A DNA stretch of 64,000 bases from positions 1,116,001 through 1,180,000 of the forward strand of contig CANLXH010000001.1 of the NCBI GenBank assembly GCA_947495075.1, in the 5' to 3' direction. The number at the start of each line of letters is the position of its first letter. Within the stretch, counting starts at the first letter, position 1. Positions 52,804 through 62,515 of this stretch are shown here, in pieces. The position numbers and the translations under genes are program-made. Under the pieces are notes generated by a model, which searched no databases, was not told the origin of the DNA, and was given only the letters and a program-made list of their open reading frames with translations. The stretch comes from an uncultured Croceitalea sp. (GTDB lineage Bacteria; Bacteroidota; Bacteroidia; Flavobacteriales; Flavobacteriaceae).

Positions 52804-54315
52804 CTACATTAATTCTGCAAATTTTTTAGAAATGTTAGAGCGTAATTTTCGCTCGTAATCCTCTTCTAACCACTCTTTGTAGTTTTTAGTGTTATTCATA
52901 ATACAATATGAATATTGTCTTACTCTAAAAGCTATTTCTTCTTTTAAAGATTTGGCTAAAATCCGAGCATCAAAAACATCCTCACTATTTTCAAAACAAA
53001 TTTGTGCATGTTGTTCTATACTGCGCTCTAATACCAATTTTGACTTTCCACCTTGAGCAAAGACTTTTTTGTATTCTTCCTTTATATTAAAATGAATGTT
53101 TTTTGATTTACTAAACTTAGCCTTTAATTCTTCTGGCATTTCGTAAATAAACTCTCTTTCTATCTCTTCGTCATTCTTAATATTTTCCAAGTAGAAATCT
53201 GGGAAGTGAAATATCTCTTGCCAATCTAAAGGTTCGTCCCATGGACCAAAACGGGCAATATTATTACCCATATCGATTACGTTGAATTTGTTTTTATTTG
53301 GTAATACACGAGAACCACGACCGATCATTTGAAAATATAGTGTTAATGAACGTGTGGCTCGATTCAGAATAATAGATTGTACCGTAGGTTCATCAAAACC
53401 TGTGGTCAAAATACTGACAGAACTAAGAATAGCATCGGGAGTATTAGCAAACCAATCTAAAATCTCTTTTCGTTCAGCAGCGCTATTTCTATTGTCTAGA
53501 TGCCTAACATTATAACCAGCTTTTTTAAAGGTTTCATAAACGTAATGAGAAGTATTAATTCCGTTATTGAAAATTAAAGTTTTAGTACCTTTTGCTACTT
53601 CCTCGTATGCAGTCACCAATTTCCCTAGCATACTCTGATTACTGTAAAACTCATCTGATGATTTTACAGTATAATCTCCGTGTATCCCAAGTTTTAAACT
53701 TTTTAAGCTAACGTCATAATTATATAATTCTGCCTTTGATAAAAACCCTTTGTCAATCAGTGATTTAATAGATTTTCCCACTATCAATTTCTTATAGTGG
53801 TCTTTCATTGGTAATTTGATGTTAGAACTCAAAGGTGTTGCAGTTACACCAAGGATTGTAGCATCTTCAAAATACTTAAATAACTTTCGAAAAGAATTGT
53901 AATGTGCCTCATCTATAATAACAAGACCTATATCCTTAATTTTTATCTTCTCTTCTTGTAGTCTGTTATTTAAAGTTTCTACCATAGCTACAAAGCAGGT
54001 AAACTCATCCTGATCATCAAACTCTTTTACCTCACTGTTGATAATTTTGTTACTAACACCAAAACCATGAAGCATTTTAGAAGTCTGTCTACTTAATTCA
54101 ATACGATGTGTAAGTACTACAACCTTTTTTTTAGTTTGCTCGATATATCGCCTTGTAATCTCTGAAAAAACAACGGTTTTACCACCACCGGTAGGTAATT
54201 GATATAGTAGATTACTGCCTTTAGGCATTGAATCCAATTCCTTGAAGATTCTTTTTAAATCTTCTAATTGGTAATCGTAGAGGTTTTTTCTTGCAACTTC
54301 TTTTTGTACTTCCAA
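52804..54315 (-). CDS. DEAD/DEAH-box helicase (superfamily 2)
   Basis: 503 residues. Walker A is LPTGGGKT (40-47), DEAH lies at 135-138 (VIIDEAHYNSF), GVTATPL is motif III-like, and QMIGRGSRVLPNK is motif VI. It begins with a Q-motif-like YDYQLEDLKRI. It resembles the SSL2/UvsW-like group of ATP-dependent helicases with a roughly 130-residue C-terminal tail of unknown fold. No nuclease or methylase partner is adjacent. Confidence 0.9.
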   Translation of the reverse strand: MEVQKEVARKNLYDYQLEDLKRIFKELDSMPKGSNLLYQLPTGGGKTVVFSEITRRYIEQTKKKVVVLTHRIELSRQTSKMLHGFGVSNKIINSEVKEFDDQDEFTCFVAMVETLNNRLQEEKIKIKDIGLVIIDEAHYNSFRKLFKYFEDATILGVTATPLSSNIKLPMKDHYKKLIVGKSIKSLIDKGFLSKAELYNYDVSLKSLKLGIHGDYTVKSSDEFYSNQSMLGKLVTAYEEVAKGTKTLIFNNGINTSHYVYETFKKAGYNVRHLDNRNSAAERKEILDWFANTPDAILSSVSILTTGFDEPTVQSIILNRATRSLTLYFQMIGRGSRVLPNKNKFNVIDMGNNIARFGPWDEPLDWQEIFHFPDFYLENIKNDEEIEREFIYEMPEELKAKFSKSKNIHFNIKEEYKKVFAQGGKSKLVLERSIEQHAQICFENSEDVFDARILAKSLKEEIAFRVRQYSYCIMNNTKNYKEWLEEDYERKLRSNISKKFAELM

Positions 54316-54554
54316 AAGGTTATAGCTCCTAAATAGTTAATAACAAACCTTACAAAATTATGAGATTTTAGCACTAGTCATAGCCTGTTTAGTCAGAAAT
54401 ATTTAAAATACTATTAACAATTGCGTACTACATAAAAACTAAAGGCATTTTTAACGATGCTCATAAATTTTTTATAATAAACCGCTCACCTATTTGGAAA
54501 AATGGTTCTAAAAATGTATTATGAGAGTTAATACACTAAAAACTTTATACGCGC

Positions 54555-55418
54555 ATGAGGCAACTAAAAATCATTAAGCAGGTTACCAACAGAGAATCCA
54601 AATCTTTAGATAAGTACCTACAAGACATTAGCAAAATTGATTTAATAACTGCCCAAGAAGAAGTAGAATTAGCCCAAAGAATACGCACTGGAGACCAAGT
54701 TGCCCTCGAAAAGTTGACCAATGCGAATTTAAGATTTGTGGTTTCCGTTGCAAAACAATACCAAAACCAAGGTTTAAAACTACCAGATTTAATTAATGAA
54801 GGTAATGTAGGCTTGGTAAAAGCCGCAAAACGATTTGATGAAACTCGTGGATTCAAATTTATATCCTATGCCGTTTGGTGGATTCGACAATCTATATTAC
54901 AAGCATTGGCTGAGCAATCTCGTGTTGTTCGTTTACCATTAAATAAAATTGGTTCCATAAATAAAATTAAAAAAACGTTTTCTTACTTAGAACAAGCACA
55001 TGAACGCCCTCCATCGGCTGAAGAAATAGCTAAAGAATTAGATATGACAGTTACAGAAGTTAAGCAGTCGCTTAAAAACTCTGGACGCCATGTCTCTATG
55101 GATGCTCCATTAAAAGAAGGAGAAACTTCTAATTTATATGATGTGATGCGAGCTGGAGAATCTCCAAAGCCAGATAGGGAGTTAATGCATCAATCTTTAA
55201 ATACAGAGATAAATCGTGCATTAGACACTTTATCTCCTCGAGAAGCAGATGTGGTTAGGTTATATTATGGAATTGGACAACAACCTTCAATGACATTAGA
55301 AGAAATTGGCAGTACGTTTGATTTAACAAGAGAACGTGTTCGACAGATTCGAGAGAAAGCTATACGAAAACTTCGCCATAACTCTAAAAGTAAGATTCTT
55401 AAAACATATTTAGGATAA
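54555..55418 (+). CDS. rpoD: Primary RNA polymerase sigma factor RpoD/SigA
   Basis: 287 residues, the short Bacteroidota form without region 1.1. Region 1.2 starts [20 protein letters not shown]; region 2 has [18 protein letters not shown] and the -10-contacting [19 protein letters not shown]; region 4 has the helix-turn-helix [19 protein letters not shown] strong terminator follows the stop without a gap. Confidence 0.96.
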   Translation: MRQLKIIKQVTNRESKSLDKYLQDISKIDLITAQEEVELAQRIRTGDQVALEKLTNANLRFVVSVAKQYQNQGLKLPDLINEGNVGLVKAAKRFDETRGFKFISYAVWWIRQSILQALAEQSRVVRLPLNKIGSINKIKKTFSYLEQAHERPPSAEEIAKELDMTVTEVKQSLKNSGRHVSMDAPLKEGETSNLYDVMRAGESPKPDRELMHQSLNTEINRALDTLSPREADVVRLYYGIGQQPSMTLEEIGSTFDLTRERVRQIREKAIRKLRHNSKSKILKTYLG

Positions 55419-55452
55419 AAAAAAGAGCCGCAACTTGCGGCTCTTTTTTTTT
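55418..55452. terminator. Strong bidirectional terminator after rpoD
   Basis: GAGCCGC pairs with GCGGCTC around AACTT, with A-runs on the left and T-runs on the right. It can also end transcription of the micro-ORFs coming from the right. Confidence 0.9.
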
Positions 55453-55466
55453 GTAACACACTAAAC

Positions 55467-55568
55467 TTAAGAACAATTCATTTGGGTAATATTGTAATCC
55501 GTTAGTATTTCATTTAACTTATTAATGAAATTAACGTAGGCAGTATTTTCATTGTTTTGATTTTCCAT
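55467..55568 (-). CDS. Micro-ORF 1 (33 residues) of a tandem pair
   Basis: The frame encodes MENQNNENTAYVNFINKL, then NEILTDYNITQMNCS. It shares a core with the next micro-ORF (YxxFxxxLNEIL). It begins 26 bases after the stop of that ORF and ends just before the rpoD terminator, which faces it correctly. The paired arrangement, similar size and shared motif argue for real genes; there is no known family. Confidence 0.4.
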   Translation of the reverse strand: MENQNNENTAYVNFINKLNEILTDYNITQMNCS

Positions 55569-55594
55569 AGTTTTTAGGTTTGGGGCAAAAAAGG

Positions 55595-55693
55595 CTATAG
55601 GTAATCCAATTCAGCTAATTCATTTAAACTTAAAATTTCATTCAATTCTTGTAAAAATGCAAGGTATTCCTCGCCATAGGTATCGTATAACAT
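55595..55693 (-). CDS. Micro-ORF 2 (32 residues) of a tandem pair
   Basis: The frame encodes MLYDTYGEEYLAFLQEL, then NEILSLNELAELDYL: acidic, probably one amphipathic helix. It is the upstream member of the pair. A TATGTTTA word with a TTG 17 bases before it on the minus strand (about 55740-55767) is a candidate promoter. AAACCTA occurs before both starts. The function is unknown; a short leader, signalling or regulatory peptide is possible. Confidence 0.4.
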   Translation of the reverse strand: MLYDTYGEEYLAFLQELNEILSLNELAELDYL

Positions 55694-56025
55694 GCTAGAT
55701 AGGTTTTTTAAATTTGGGTCATTTAATTAACACTGTAAACATATCTCAATCTTTAGAAGGCAACAATAAAATGTGGTGAACTATATCTATAATGTTGTGA
55801 AGTAGCAGTTTCACAAAAAACTTGTTAAAACCATAATTTTTCTGTAGTCCTTGTCTGACGTAAAAATTAGTTTTTTGTGATTTAAGCTCGAAAACAGAGG
55901 AATAAACTAGTTAAAACGAATATTTGGATGTTTAAGAGCTATAAGCTTTTTTAGCTAATAACCTATTCTGCAATAAGGAGCTTATATAGTCGTTTATCAT
56001 GTACTATACTTTCACATATAACATA
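55694..56025. other. Intergenic region upstream of the ILEI-GDPD gene
   Basis: About 330 AT-rich bases. It holds the candidate promoter of the micro-ORFs on the minus strand and, near 55938-55961, an AGCTA/TAGCT hairpin with a T-run. No further gene was found. Confidence 0.4.
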
Positions 56026-57333
56026 ATGATTGCATTTATTAAACCCTCTATTAAATTTTTAACCCTATTAATGGTAATATCAATAACTAGTATTAAAGCA
56101 AATAATACTAGTTTAATTATTGAGCAAAACAAAACGGATGAACAAGCGATAGTAAATAGTTATAGTTTTAATGCTGAGCCAAAGCAAAGAAGTAATTTTT
56201 CTATTGCAGGACAAACAGAGAAGGTTGTTCGTGGGCTAACAATCATACATTTTAATACGGCACAAAAATTTGAACATCGCACTTATGACACCTATGTTAG
56301 TTGGAAAAAGGCGGAAGAATTTGTTGGAGTCATTAAAGAATTACAAAATAATAATGCCACATTTATGATTCTATCGCACGATTCTGCGGTTAAACAGTCT
56401 GGAAAGGTTTCTTCTATATTAAAGAAAACAGGGCTACCTCAATTGAGCGTTATCAAAAATAGGCAAGCATATGTAATGCATAATATCAATGGAAAGATAA
56501 CAGAAACACTTAACGACTTATCTGTCACCATAAAACTAGAAATACCGGACGACATAGTAGATGAAACTATTTATTTCCCTAGAGAACGTTATGAATTTGA
56601 ACCAAGTGTAGATCGTTATATTGCTCATGCGGGTGGTGAGATAAATGGAACAAAGTCTACAAATACAAAACAAGCATTAGATCAAAATTACGAACGAGGT
56701 TTTCGTCTTTTCGAATTAGATATTATTAAAACATCTGATGATAAGTTTGTGGCCGCACATGACTGGAACATGTGGTCTCGCTTTACAGAATATAAAGGAG
56801 AACTACCTCCTACGCATGAAGAGTTTATGAAACATAAAATTTATGGAGATTATGAAACTTTGGATATGGCTGGTATTAACAAGTGGTTTGCTAATCATCC
56901 TGATGCAACTCTAATAACAGATAAGATTAATAAACCATTAGATTTTGCAAATAAATTTATAGACAAAGACAGGTTAAAGATGGAGCTTTTTAACCTTGTA
57001 TCTATAGAAGAAGCTTCTAGAAATGGTATTGAGGTGATAATCTCTCAAAAACCATTTTTTGCTTTACAAGGCGATAAGTTTAATTTTTTAGAAATTAATA
57101 ATATTAAACATATTGCACTTTCTAGAAGAAAGATAGCAAGCCAGAAAAAGCTACTATTAAAATTAAAAGATAAAGGAATTAAAGTTTATGTCTATCATGT
57201 AAACTTTGATTCAGGAAAAGATGAGAAGTATGTACAAGAATATGAAATAGGTCTTGTATATGGCATGTACGCTGACAAATGGGTTTTTGATATTAAAGAA
57301 GAAGCTATATCAGGCAATGTGTTTGTAGATTAA
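56026..57333 (+). CDS. ILEI/FAM3-like domain fused to GDPD-like phosphodiesterase domain
   Basis: About 435 residues from the ATG at 56026 (an ATG at 55999 adds nine residues). A signal peptide ends near SIKANN. Numbering from the earlier ATG, residues 64-175 follow the ILEI (FAM3/PANDER) pattern: RGLTIIHFNTAQK, then YDTYVSWKKAEEFVGVIKEL, FMILSHDSAVKQSG and the late RQAYVMHNINGK. Residues 205-435 resemble glycerophosphodiester phosphodiesterases: HAGG at 210-213, ELDI with Glu239 and Asp241, and HDW with His254. It is secreted. The neighbouring operon makes a surface polysaccharide and contains an LTA-synthase-like enzyme, so a glycerophosphate or glycan substrate is plausible. Confidence 0.75.
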   Translation: MIAFIKPSIKFLTLLMVISITSIKANNTSLIIEQNKTDEQAIVNSYSFNAEPKQRSNFSIAGQTEKVVRGLTIIHFNTAQKFEHRTYDTYVSWKKAEEFVGVIKELQNNNATFMILSHDSAVKQSGKVSSILKKTGLPQLSVIKNRQAYVMHNINGKITETLNDLSVTIKLEIPDDIVDETIYFPRERYEFEPSVDRYIAHAGGEINGTKSTNTKQALDQNYERGFRLFELDIIKTSDDKFVAAHDWNMWSRFTEYKGELPPTHEEFMKHKIYGDYETLDMAGINKWFANHPDATLITDKINKPLDFANKFIDKDRLKMELFNLVSIEEASRNGIEVIISQKPFFALQGDKFNFLEINNIKHIALSRRKIASQKKLLLKLKDKGIKVYVYHVNFDSGKDEKYVQEYEIGLVYGMYADKWVFDIKEEAISGNVFVD

Positions 57334-57396
57334 GAAAATCTATTTCTCTTGTGGAGGTAAAATGAAGAAAAAAAGTAATTGAGTAACTAGTTTTGT

Positions 57397-58698
57397 TTAA
57401 AACTTGGTGCTCACTATAAGACCAGCCATAACACCCCAAAAGAAGCCTTTTGTTTCAGATGCTATTTCTTGTCTTCGCACCCCCATTCTAGCTTTGTAAA
57501 TATTTTGACTCTTGTTTTTTGCGAACTGATATTCAAGATTTAATCGTTGTGACTCAATATAGAGTAATGTCTCTGCTAATAATTGGTCATTAGATATAAA
57601 TTGTTCTAGCCGTGGAGAATAACCCATACCAAAATTAATTCCCATATAATTTTCGCTATCTTTTAAATATTTACGCACCAATATATTCCCAGATATACGT
57701 GTTAACTGATCTGGCCGTGGCGTAATAAATGAACGAAGTGATATATAGTAATTACCGCGATAGTGTCCTACAGAATTGGTTAGTGCTTTTACTTCGCCAT
57801 TTCTAGTTATAGTGTAACGCCCGCCTGCCGAAAATTCGAAAGCACCTGGTAGACTTATATAAATGTCTCCTGCCATTCTATGTTTAGAAAAGATAGTCGC
57901 TTCTGAATATCCGTAACTTAAAAATGCATAAAGTCCTTTTCTAAATTTTGGATACAAATCGACATTGTATTGTAAACCATGTTTACCATTACGATTCGTA
58001 TAATTTACTTTAGGGATAATACTCCCGTACGGGGTTTTATGTTTAAATGAAACACTAGAAAAGACAACAGGGTCATAACGCTCACTAAAGACTGTAACCG
58101 TACTATTAATACCTATCCTATTTTTCCACTTTTCTTTTTCAACAGTTCTTTCTTTTTTCCCTTTATCCTCCTTTTTTGAATTAGTTTTCTGCTTCTTATT
58201 TGAAGTTTCTAAATTTTCTTGGTTATTGTGCCAGCCTAATTCTGGATAACTTTTATTCTTTGAACGATTGAGGGCCATACTTTTTAACCGTTCTATTTCA
58301 TCATCTTTTTCTAAATAAAATAACGCTTTATTGGCAAGACCTAGCGCTGTAGCCTCATTTTTAGCATAGAGTTCATTTTTAATGGCTGATATCCAAATAT
58401 TTCTATCTAAGCGTTCAACAGATGTTACTTTATTGAACTCCTCTCTTGCTTTATTATAGTATCCAATCCAACTATAGGTACTAGCTAGTAAAATACGTGC
58501 TTTCTTGTTTTCTGGTTGTTTGGTAAGGAATTGTACTAGGGTGTCTTTTGCAGATTTGTAGTCGCCGGTATTAGCAAGTTCATAAGCTCTTAAATAAGAA
58601 TCATCTTCTATATCATTATAAGCTAAATCTTGACATAAGCCCTTAGTGCAAAAGAGCACAAGACATAAAATTATGTGTATGTTTTTAATCTTCATCAT
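57397..58698 (-). CDS. YaiO-type outer-membrane beta-barrel protein with TPR region
   Basis: 433 residues with a signal peptide ending GLCQ. Tetratricopeptide-like repeats occupy about 32-150 (DYKSAKDTLVQFLTKQPENKKA), then a lysine-rich linker (about 165-190) and a C-terminal barrel (about 195-433) ending in a Phe. The pattern is that of YaiO. It overlaps the upstream gene by 14 bases. It probably forms the outer-membrane port or anchor of the polysaccharide system. Confidence 0.85.
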   Translation of the reverse strand: MMKIKNIHIILCLVLFCTKGLCQDLAYNDIEDDSYLRAYELANTGDYKSAKDTLVQFLTKQPENKKARILLASTYSWIGYYNKAREEFNKVTSVERLDRNIWISAIKNELYAKNEATALGLANKALFYLEKDDEIERLKSMALNRSKNKSYPELGWHNNQENLETSNKKQKTNSKKEDKGKKERTVEKEKWKNRIGINSTVTVFSERYDPVVFSSVSFKHKTPYGSIIPKVNYTNRNGKHGLQYNVDLYPKFRKGLYAFLSYGYSEATIFSKHRMAGDIYISLPGAFEFSAGGRYTITRNGEVKALTNSVGHYRGNYYISLRSFITPRPDQLTRISGNILVRKYLKDSENYMGINFGMGYSPRLEQFISNDQLLAETLLYIESQRLNLEYQFAKNKSQNIYKARMGVRRQEIASETKGFFWGVMAGLIVSTKF

Positions 58699-61075
58699 TA
58701 AAGTCTAAAGCTGCAATCTTGGTTTCTTTTTTCTTTTCTTTAGCCATGGTTAATCGTATTCCTGCTTTTTGAGCTTCTCGTTTCGCCCGGCTAATTTTAT
58801 CTGCAATTTCATTGACACTAGAACTATTCTTTTGAACACGTTCTACTAACTCCAAAGCTTCTTTTTTATGACCGTTCCAAAAATACACGTCAAAAAGTGC
58901 TGAGTAAGAATCTATATAATCAGGGTTTATTTCTATACACTCTTTAAGGATTTTGATAGATACTTCGCTATTTCCTCTCCAAGCATTTATTCTGCCCATA
59001 AGAATTTTAGTGTCTGTATGTCTGGGTCTTTCAGAAAGAATATATCTGCACAGTAATAAAGACTTATCATATTTCTTTTCAAAAGCTAAGTCACGGGCTA
59101 TAATAAAGAATACGTCTGAGTTGTAGCCATTGTAAAGACTATTGAACCACACTAACTCTTTTTCTGTGAATTTGTCTTTTTTCACAGTAAAAATGGCCAA
59201 ACTATCTGGTATAATTTTATCATTAGTAGTTACATAAGTATTCATTGATTTAAAGCCTTTTAACTTTTCTTCAATGTTTCCTCCACCAAAAGAGCTTACT
59301 AAGTCTAAATTCTCATCTATGTTATAAACTTTACCATCTGAAAGCAGTTTATCCTTGCTTACATATTCTCTCAAATCATTTTTATTACGCATTAAAGGAA
59401 TCTCTTTTACTCCTCTAAATTCTATATTGGTATCAAGTACGTCCCCCATCCATGCGGCTTTTTTTGGCATCTTCATTTCATACTTAGCTTCTAGAAGTGA
59501 TAACATGGTTGGTGTAACATCGAAATGTGAAGTTATCCCACTCATCGCTCTTGGAGTCTTTAACATGGGGCTATAAATTATGAGTGGCACATTAAAGCGA
59601 CATATAGAATTTCGCATTGGTATTGGTACCAATCTATGATCCCCAGTAATTACAAAAATTGTATTGTCGTAACCCGGTTGTTTTTTAAAACCTTCTATTG
59701 CGTATTTTATAGCATCATCTGTATATAAAAGAGTTGCAAAAATGTTATCATTCTTTTTAACCACATTTTCTACTCTTTGAGAATGATTATTAGTTTTTAG
59801 CAACTCAACTACTTTATCTTCATAAAATTCTTGTCTTGGTGGTGTAAAAGGCTCATGATTACTAATGGTCATATAAACTTCCAATCTTGGTTGTTCCCCT
59901 GTTCTATCGAAAGTCAAACTTTTCTTGAATAGCTCTTTGTCTGGATAACCCCAAGTAAACCCACCTTCATTACCCTTTTGCATTTCATAATCAGCACCAA
60001 AACCAGATTTATCTAGAATAAAGTCAACGTCTTCACTAATTAAGAACTTATCTACATTATCAAACGAGCCATTGGTACCTTGATAGAAAGATGTTCTATA
60101 GCCATTATTTTTTAGAATACTAAAAAGCGTAAGTTTATTTGGGTATTCTTCAAGCTCCATAAAACCACTTTTTCCAAATGGTAAAGATCCTGTTAAAGAA
60201 GGTAATACCCCAAAAGTTCTACCGGTATTACTTAGACAGTTTTTCCAATACAATGATTTTTGACTTAAAGAATCTAGAAAAGGCGTATATCCACCATATT
60301 CAGCTCCATCTCCAACAAAATCTCTACCTAATCCTTCTACTATTAAGAAAACAATGTTTGGTTTCTCTTCTTTTAGTGCAAAATATTCTCCTAGAACATC
60401 AGGAATACGTTGTTCTTTAATCATTGGAAATTCTTCATCCGATTTATAGGTAGTATCTTCTGTAGTAGAACTATATATGTTAGTGATTAGGTATTGGGTC
60501 TTGTTTAGATTTATAGGTTTTCCTTCTAAGTATAATGTTGATATAAAAAAGCTAAAAAGTATAATTGTAAAAGGATACATTCTGCCTATGTAATGATAGT
60601 ATTTAGACGTTACTTTATATAATCCAAAATACACTCCTAATATCATCAGCAGTCCTAAAATGGGTAAAAAAGATATTCCTCCAGAATTAGAAATGGTCAT
60701 CTTAATATCCTTAAAACTATATCCAATTAAATCTGCACCCAAGGGAACTAAAGCTGTACAATAGTAGCTTGTAAGTGCAGCCTCTATGATGATTAAAAAA
60801 CCAATGATTACAAAGACTAGATTAAAGCCATATCTAGGTCTTAAATTTTCCCAAAAGTTAAAAGGGAAGACAAGTATGAGCCCAACTAAAGAGGCATAAC
60901 CTAATTGATGGGTTAAGGCAATAAAAAAGCTTCCGCTTAATATGGTATCCACTACCCCTTTAAAATAAAGCGTAGTATATTGATATATAGAAAGCAATAG
61001 TAATACACCAAAGAATGAAATAATCAATCTAGTGTATTGTTTTAAAGTATATCTGTCTATTAAACTTGTATTCAT
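58685..61075 (-). CDS. LTA-synthase-like sulfatase-fold membrane enzyme with C-terminal TPR
   Basis: 796 residues. Five membrane helices lie in the first 190 residues, followed by an alkaline phosphatase/sulfatase domain (about 235-560): IVFLIVEGLGRDFVGDG, the candidate nucleophile Thr in SNTGRTFGVLPSLTGS, ISNHEPFT and the metal ligands in VITGDHRLVPIP. Residues about 650-760 are TPR-like (LMGRINAWRGNSEV). Relatives transfer phosphoglycerol or phosphoethanolamine. It lies between the glycosyltransferase and YaiO genes (nine bases and an overlap of 14), so it may decorate the polymer made here. Confidence 0.88.
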   Translation of the reverse strand: MNTSLIDRYTLKQYTRLIISFFGVLLLLSIYQYTTLYFKGVVDTILSGSFFIALTHQLGYASLVGLILVFPFNFWENLRPRYGFNLVFVIIGFLIIIEAALTSYYCTALVPLGADLIGYSFKDIKMTISNSGGISFLPILGLLMILGVYFGLYKVTSKYYHYIGRMYPFTIILFSFFISTLYLEGKPINLNKTQYLITNIYSSTTEDTTYKSDEEFPMIKEQRIPDVLGEYFALKEEKPNIVFLIVEGLGRDFVGDGAEYGGYTPFLDSLSQKSLYWKNCLSNTGRTFGVLPSLTGSLPFGKSGFMELEEYPNKLTLFSILKNNGYRTSFYQGTNGSFDNVDKFLISEDVDFILDKSGFGADYEMQKGNEGGFTWGYPDKELFKKSLTFDRTGEQPRLEVYMTISNHEPFTPPRQEFYEDKVVELLKTNNHSQRVENVVKKNDNIFATLLYTDDAIKYAIEGFKKQPGYDNTIFVITGDHRLVPIPMRNSICRFNVPLIIYSPMLKTPRAMSGITSHFDVTPTMLSLLEAKYEMKMPKKAAWMGDVLDTNIEFRGVKEIPLMRNKNDLREYVSKDKLLSDGKVYNIDENLDLVSSFGGGNIEEKLKGFKSMNTYVTTNDKIIPDSLAIFTVKKDKFTEKELVWFNSLYNGYNSDVFFIIARDLAFEKKYDKSLLLCRYILSERPRHTDTKILMGRINAWRGNSEVSIKILKECIEINPDYIDSYSALFDVYFWNGHKKEALELVERVQKNSSSVNEIADKISRAKREAQKAGIRLTMAKEKKKETKIAALDFNDED

Positions 61076-61084
61076 AGCTAAAAT

Positions 61085-62515
61085 TTAAGCTGCTTTTGCA
61101 AAACCTTTTCGTATTTGAGAACCCCAACCAGATTTAACCCGAAATAGCTTTTTATAATTACCCCGAACGGCAGAAAAAACTAGTATTGGATGAAATACTA
61201 CCGGCTCAATTAGTGCACAGAATAGCAGTATTAAAATATCTTTTGTCTTCTTGTATTCGTTATATGTGAACACATCCCAAAGAACAGCATAGAAAGAAAA
61301 AGAAATTGAGAAAACATATATGGCTGCGGTTATAGCAATAAAAAAATCCCAATTAATTATTCCTAAATACCAGAAGTATAAAATGGTAAAAAATCCAAAA
61401 AACTCTAATAATGGAGCAAGCCATTCATAAAAAAACCAATATGGATAGCTAATAAGTCCTAGTCTTCCAAACTTTGAGTTAAAAAGCATGTCTTTATGCT
61501 TGTATAGGGTTTCTAAGTTTCCTCTAGTCCAACGGTCTCTCTGATTAACTAAAATCTTTAAATCCTCTGGAACTTCTGTCCAGCATAAAGAATCTGGAAT
61601 ATATTCGATGGTATATGGTTGCTTGCGTTCATGCATATATCTTCTCATTCTAAATACCATCTCCATATCTTCTCCTACAGTATCAGTATCATATCCACCA
61701 ACAGTTAAAGCAATTTCACGGTCAAAAAAACCAAAGGCACCAGAAATAATTAATAGACTATCAATACGCCCCCAAGCCATTCTTCCCAATAGAAAAGAAC
61801 GTGTGTATTCTAGTAGCTGAAATCTAGCTAGCCAACTTTTTGGTAATTTTATTTTCTCCAAAGTGCCTCCAGAGATTTCGCAAGAATTAGCAATCCGTAT
61901 AACCCCACCAACAGCAATTACACGTTTTTTAGTGCGTTGTGAAAATGACTTAACCACATGCAATAAAGCATCTGGTCTTAAGAGACAATCTACATCAATA
62001 CAACCTACATATCTACTTTCGGAAAGAAAAATACCAGTATTTAAAGCATCCGATTTTCCTCCATTTTCTTTATCAATAACAGTAAGTTTTGCAAAAGATA
62101 ACTGTGAAGATTTATAAACTCCTCTTATAGGTTTAGCTTGCCATTTAGGGTCAATTTCTTTTTCAACTTTAACTAAATCATAGGCATCAATCATCTTTTG
62201 AAGCGTGTCATCTTTGCTTCCATCATTAACTACCATAACTACATAGTTAACATACTTAAGCGATAAAAGAGATCTTATATTTTCAACAATGGTAAGGCTT
62301 TCATTAAAGGCTGGCGCAATAATTGTAATACTTGGCGCTATTGGAGAAGCCATAACTTTAGACAAATCACCAAAGCTGTTCTTATTTTTATAATGCAAGG
62401 AACTTCTCGTAGAAAAATAGCCCATAAAAACAAACAGACAGAATAGCATTGAGCTGAACAGTAAGAATACAAGATCTATGTACTCTAGTATGATGTCGAA
62501 TAAACTAGTGCTCAT
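61085..62515 (-). CDS. Processive family 2 glycosyltransferase (polysaccharide synthase)
   Basis: 476 residues: an N-terminal helix (about 14-34), a GT2 domain and about four C-terminal helices. Catalytic motifs are VVNDGSKDD (Asp98), DVDCLLRPDA (Asp174, Asp176), GEDMEM (282-283 acidic pair) and QRDRW (325-329, the QxxRW of processive enzymes). It resembles PgaC and YaiP, which polymerise beta-linked sugars through the inner membrane. The start overlaps the upstream HEAT gene by 11 bases. The sugar is unknown. Confidence 0.92.
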   Translation of the reverse strand: MSTSLFDIILEYIDLVFLLFSSMLFCLFVFMGYFSTRSSLHYKNKNSFGDLSKVMASPIAPSITIIAPAFNESLTIVENIRSLLSLKYVNYVVMVVNDGSKDDTLQKMIDAYDLVKVEKEIDPKWQAKPIRGVYKSSQLSFAKLTVIDKENGGKSDALNTGIFLSESRYVGCIDVDCLLRPDALLHVVKSFSQRTKKRVIAVGGVIRIANSCEISGGTLEKIKLPKSWLARFQLLEYTRSFLLGRMAWGRIDSLLIISGAFGFFDREIALTVGGYDTDTVGEDMEMVFRMRRYMHERKQPYTIEYIPDSLCWTEVPEDLKILVNQRDRWTRGNLETLYKHKDMLFNSKFGRLGLISYPYWFFYEWLAPLLEFFGFFTILYFWYLGIINWDFFIAITAAIYVFSISFSFYAVLWDVFTYNEYKKTKDILILLFCALIEPVVFHPILVFSAVRGNYKKLFRVKSGWGSQIRKGFAKAA

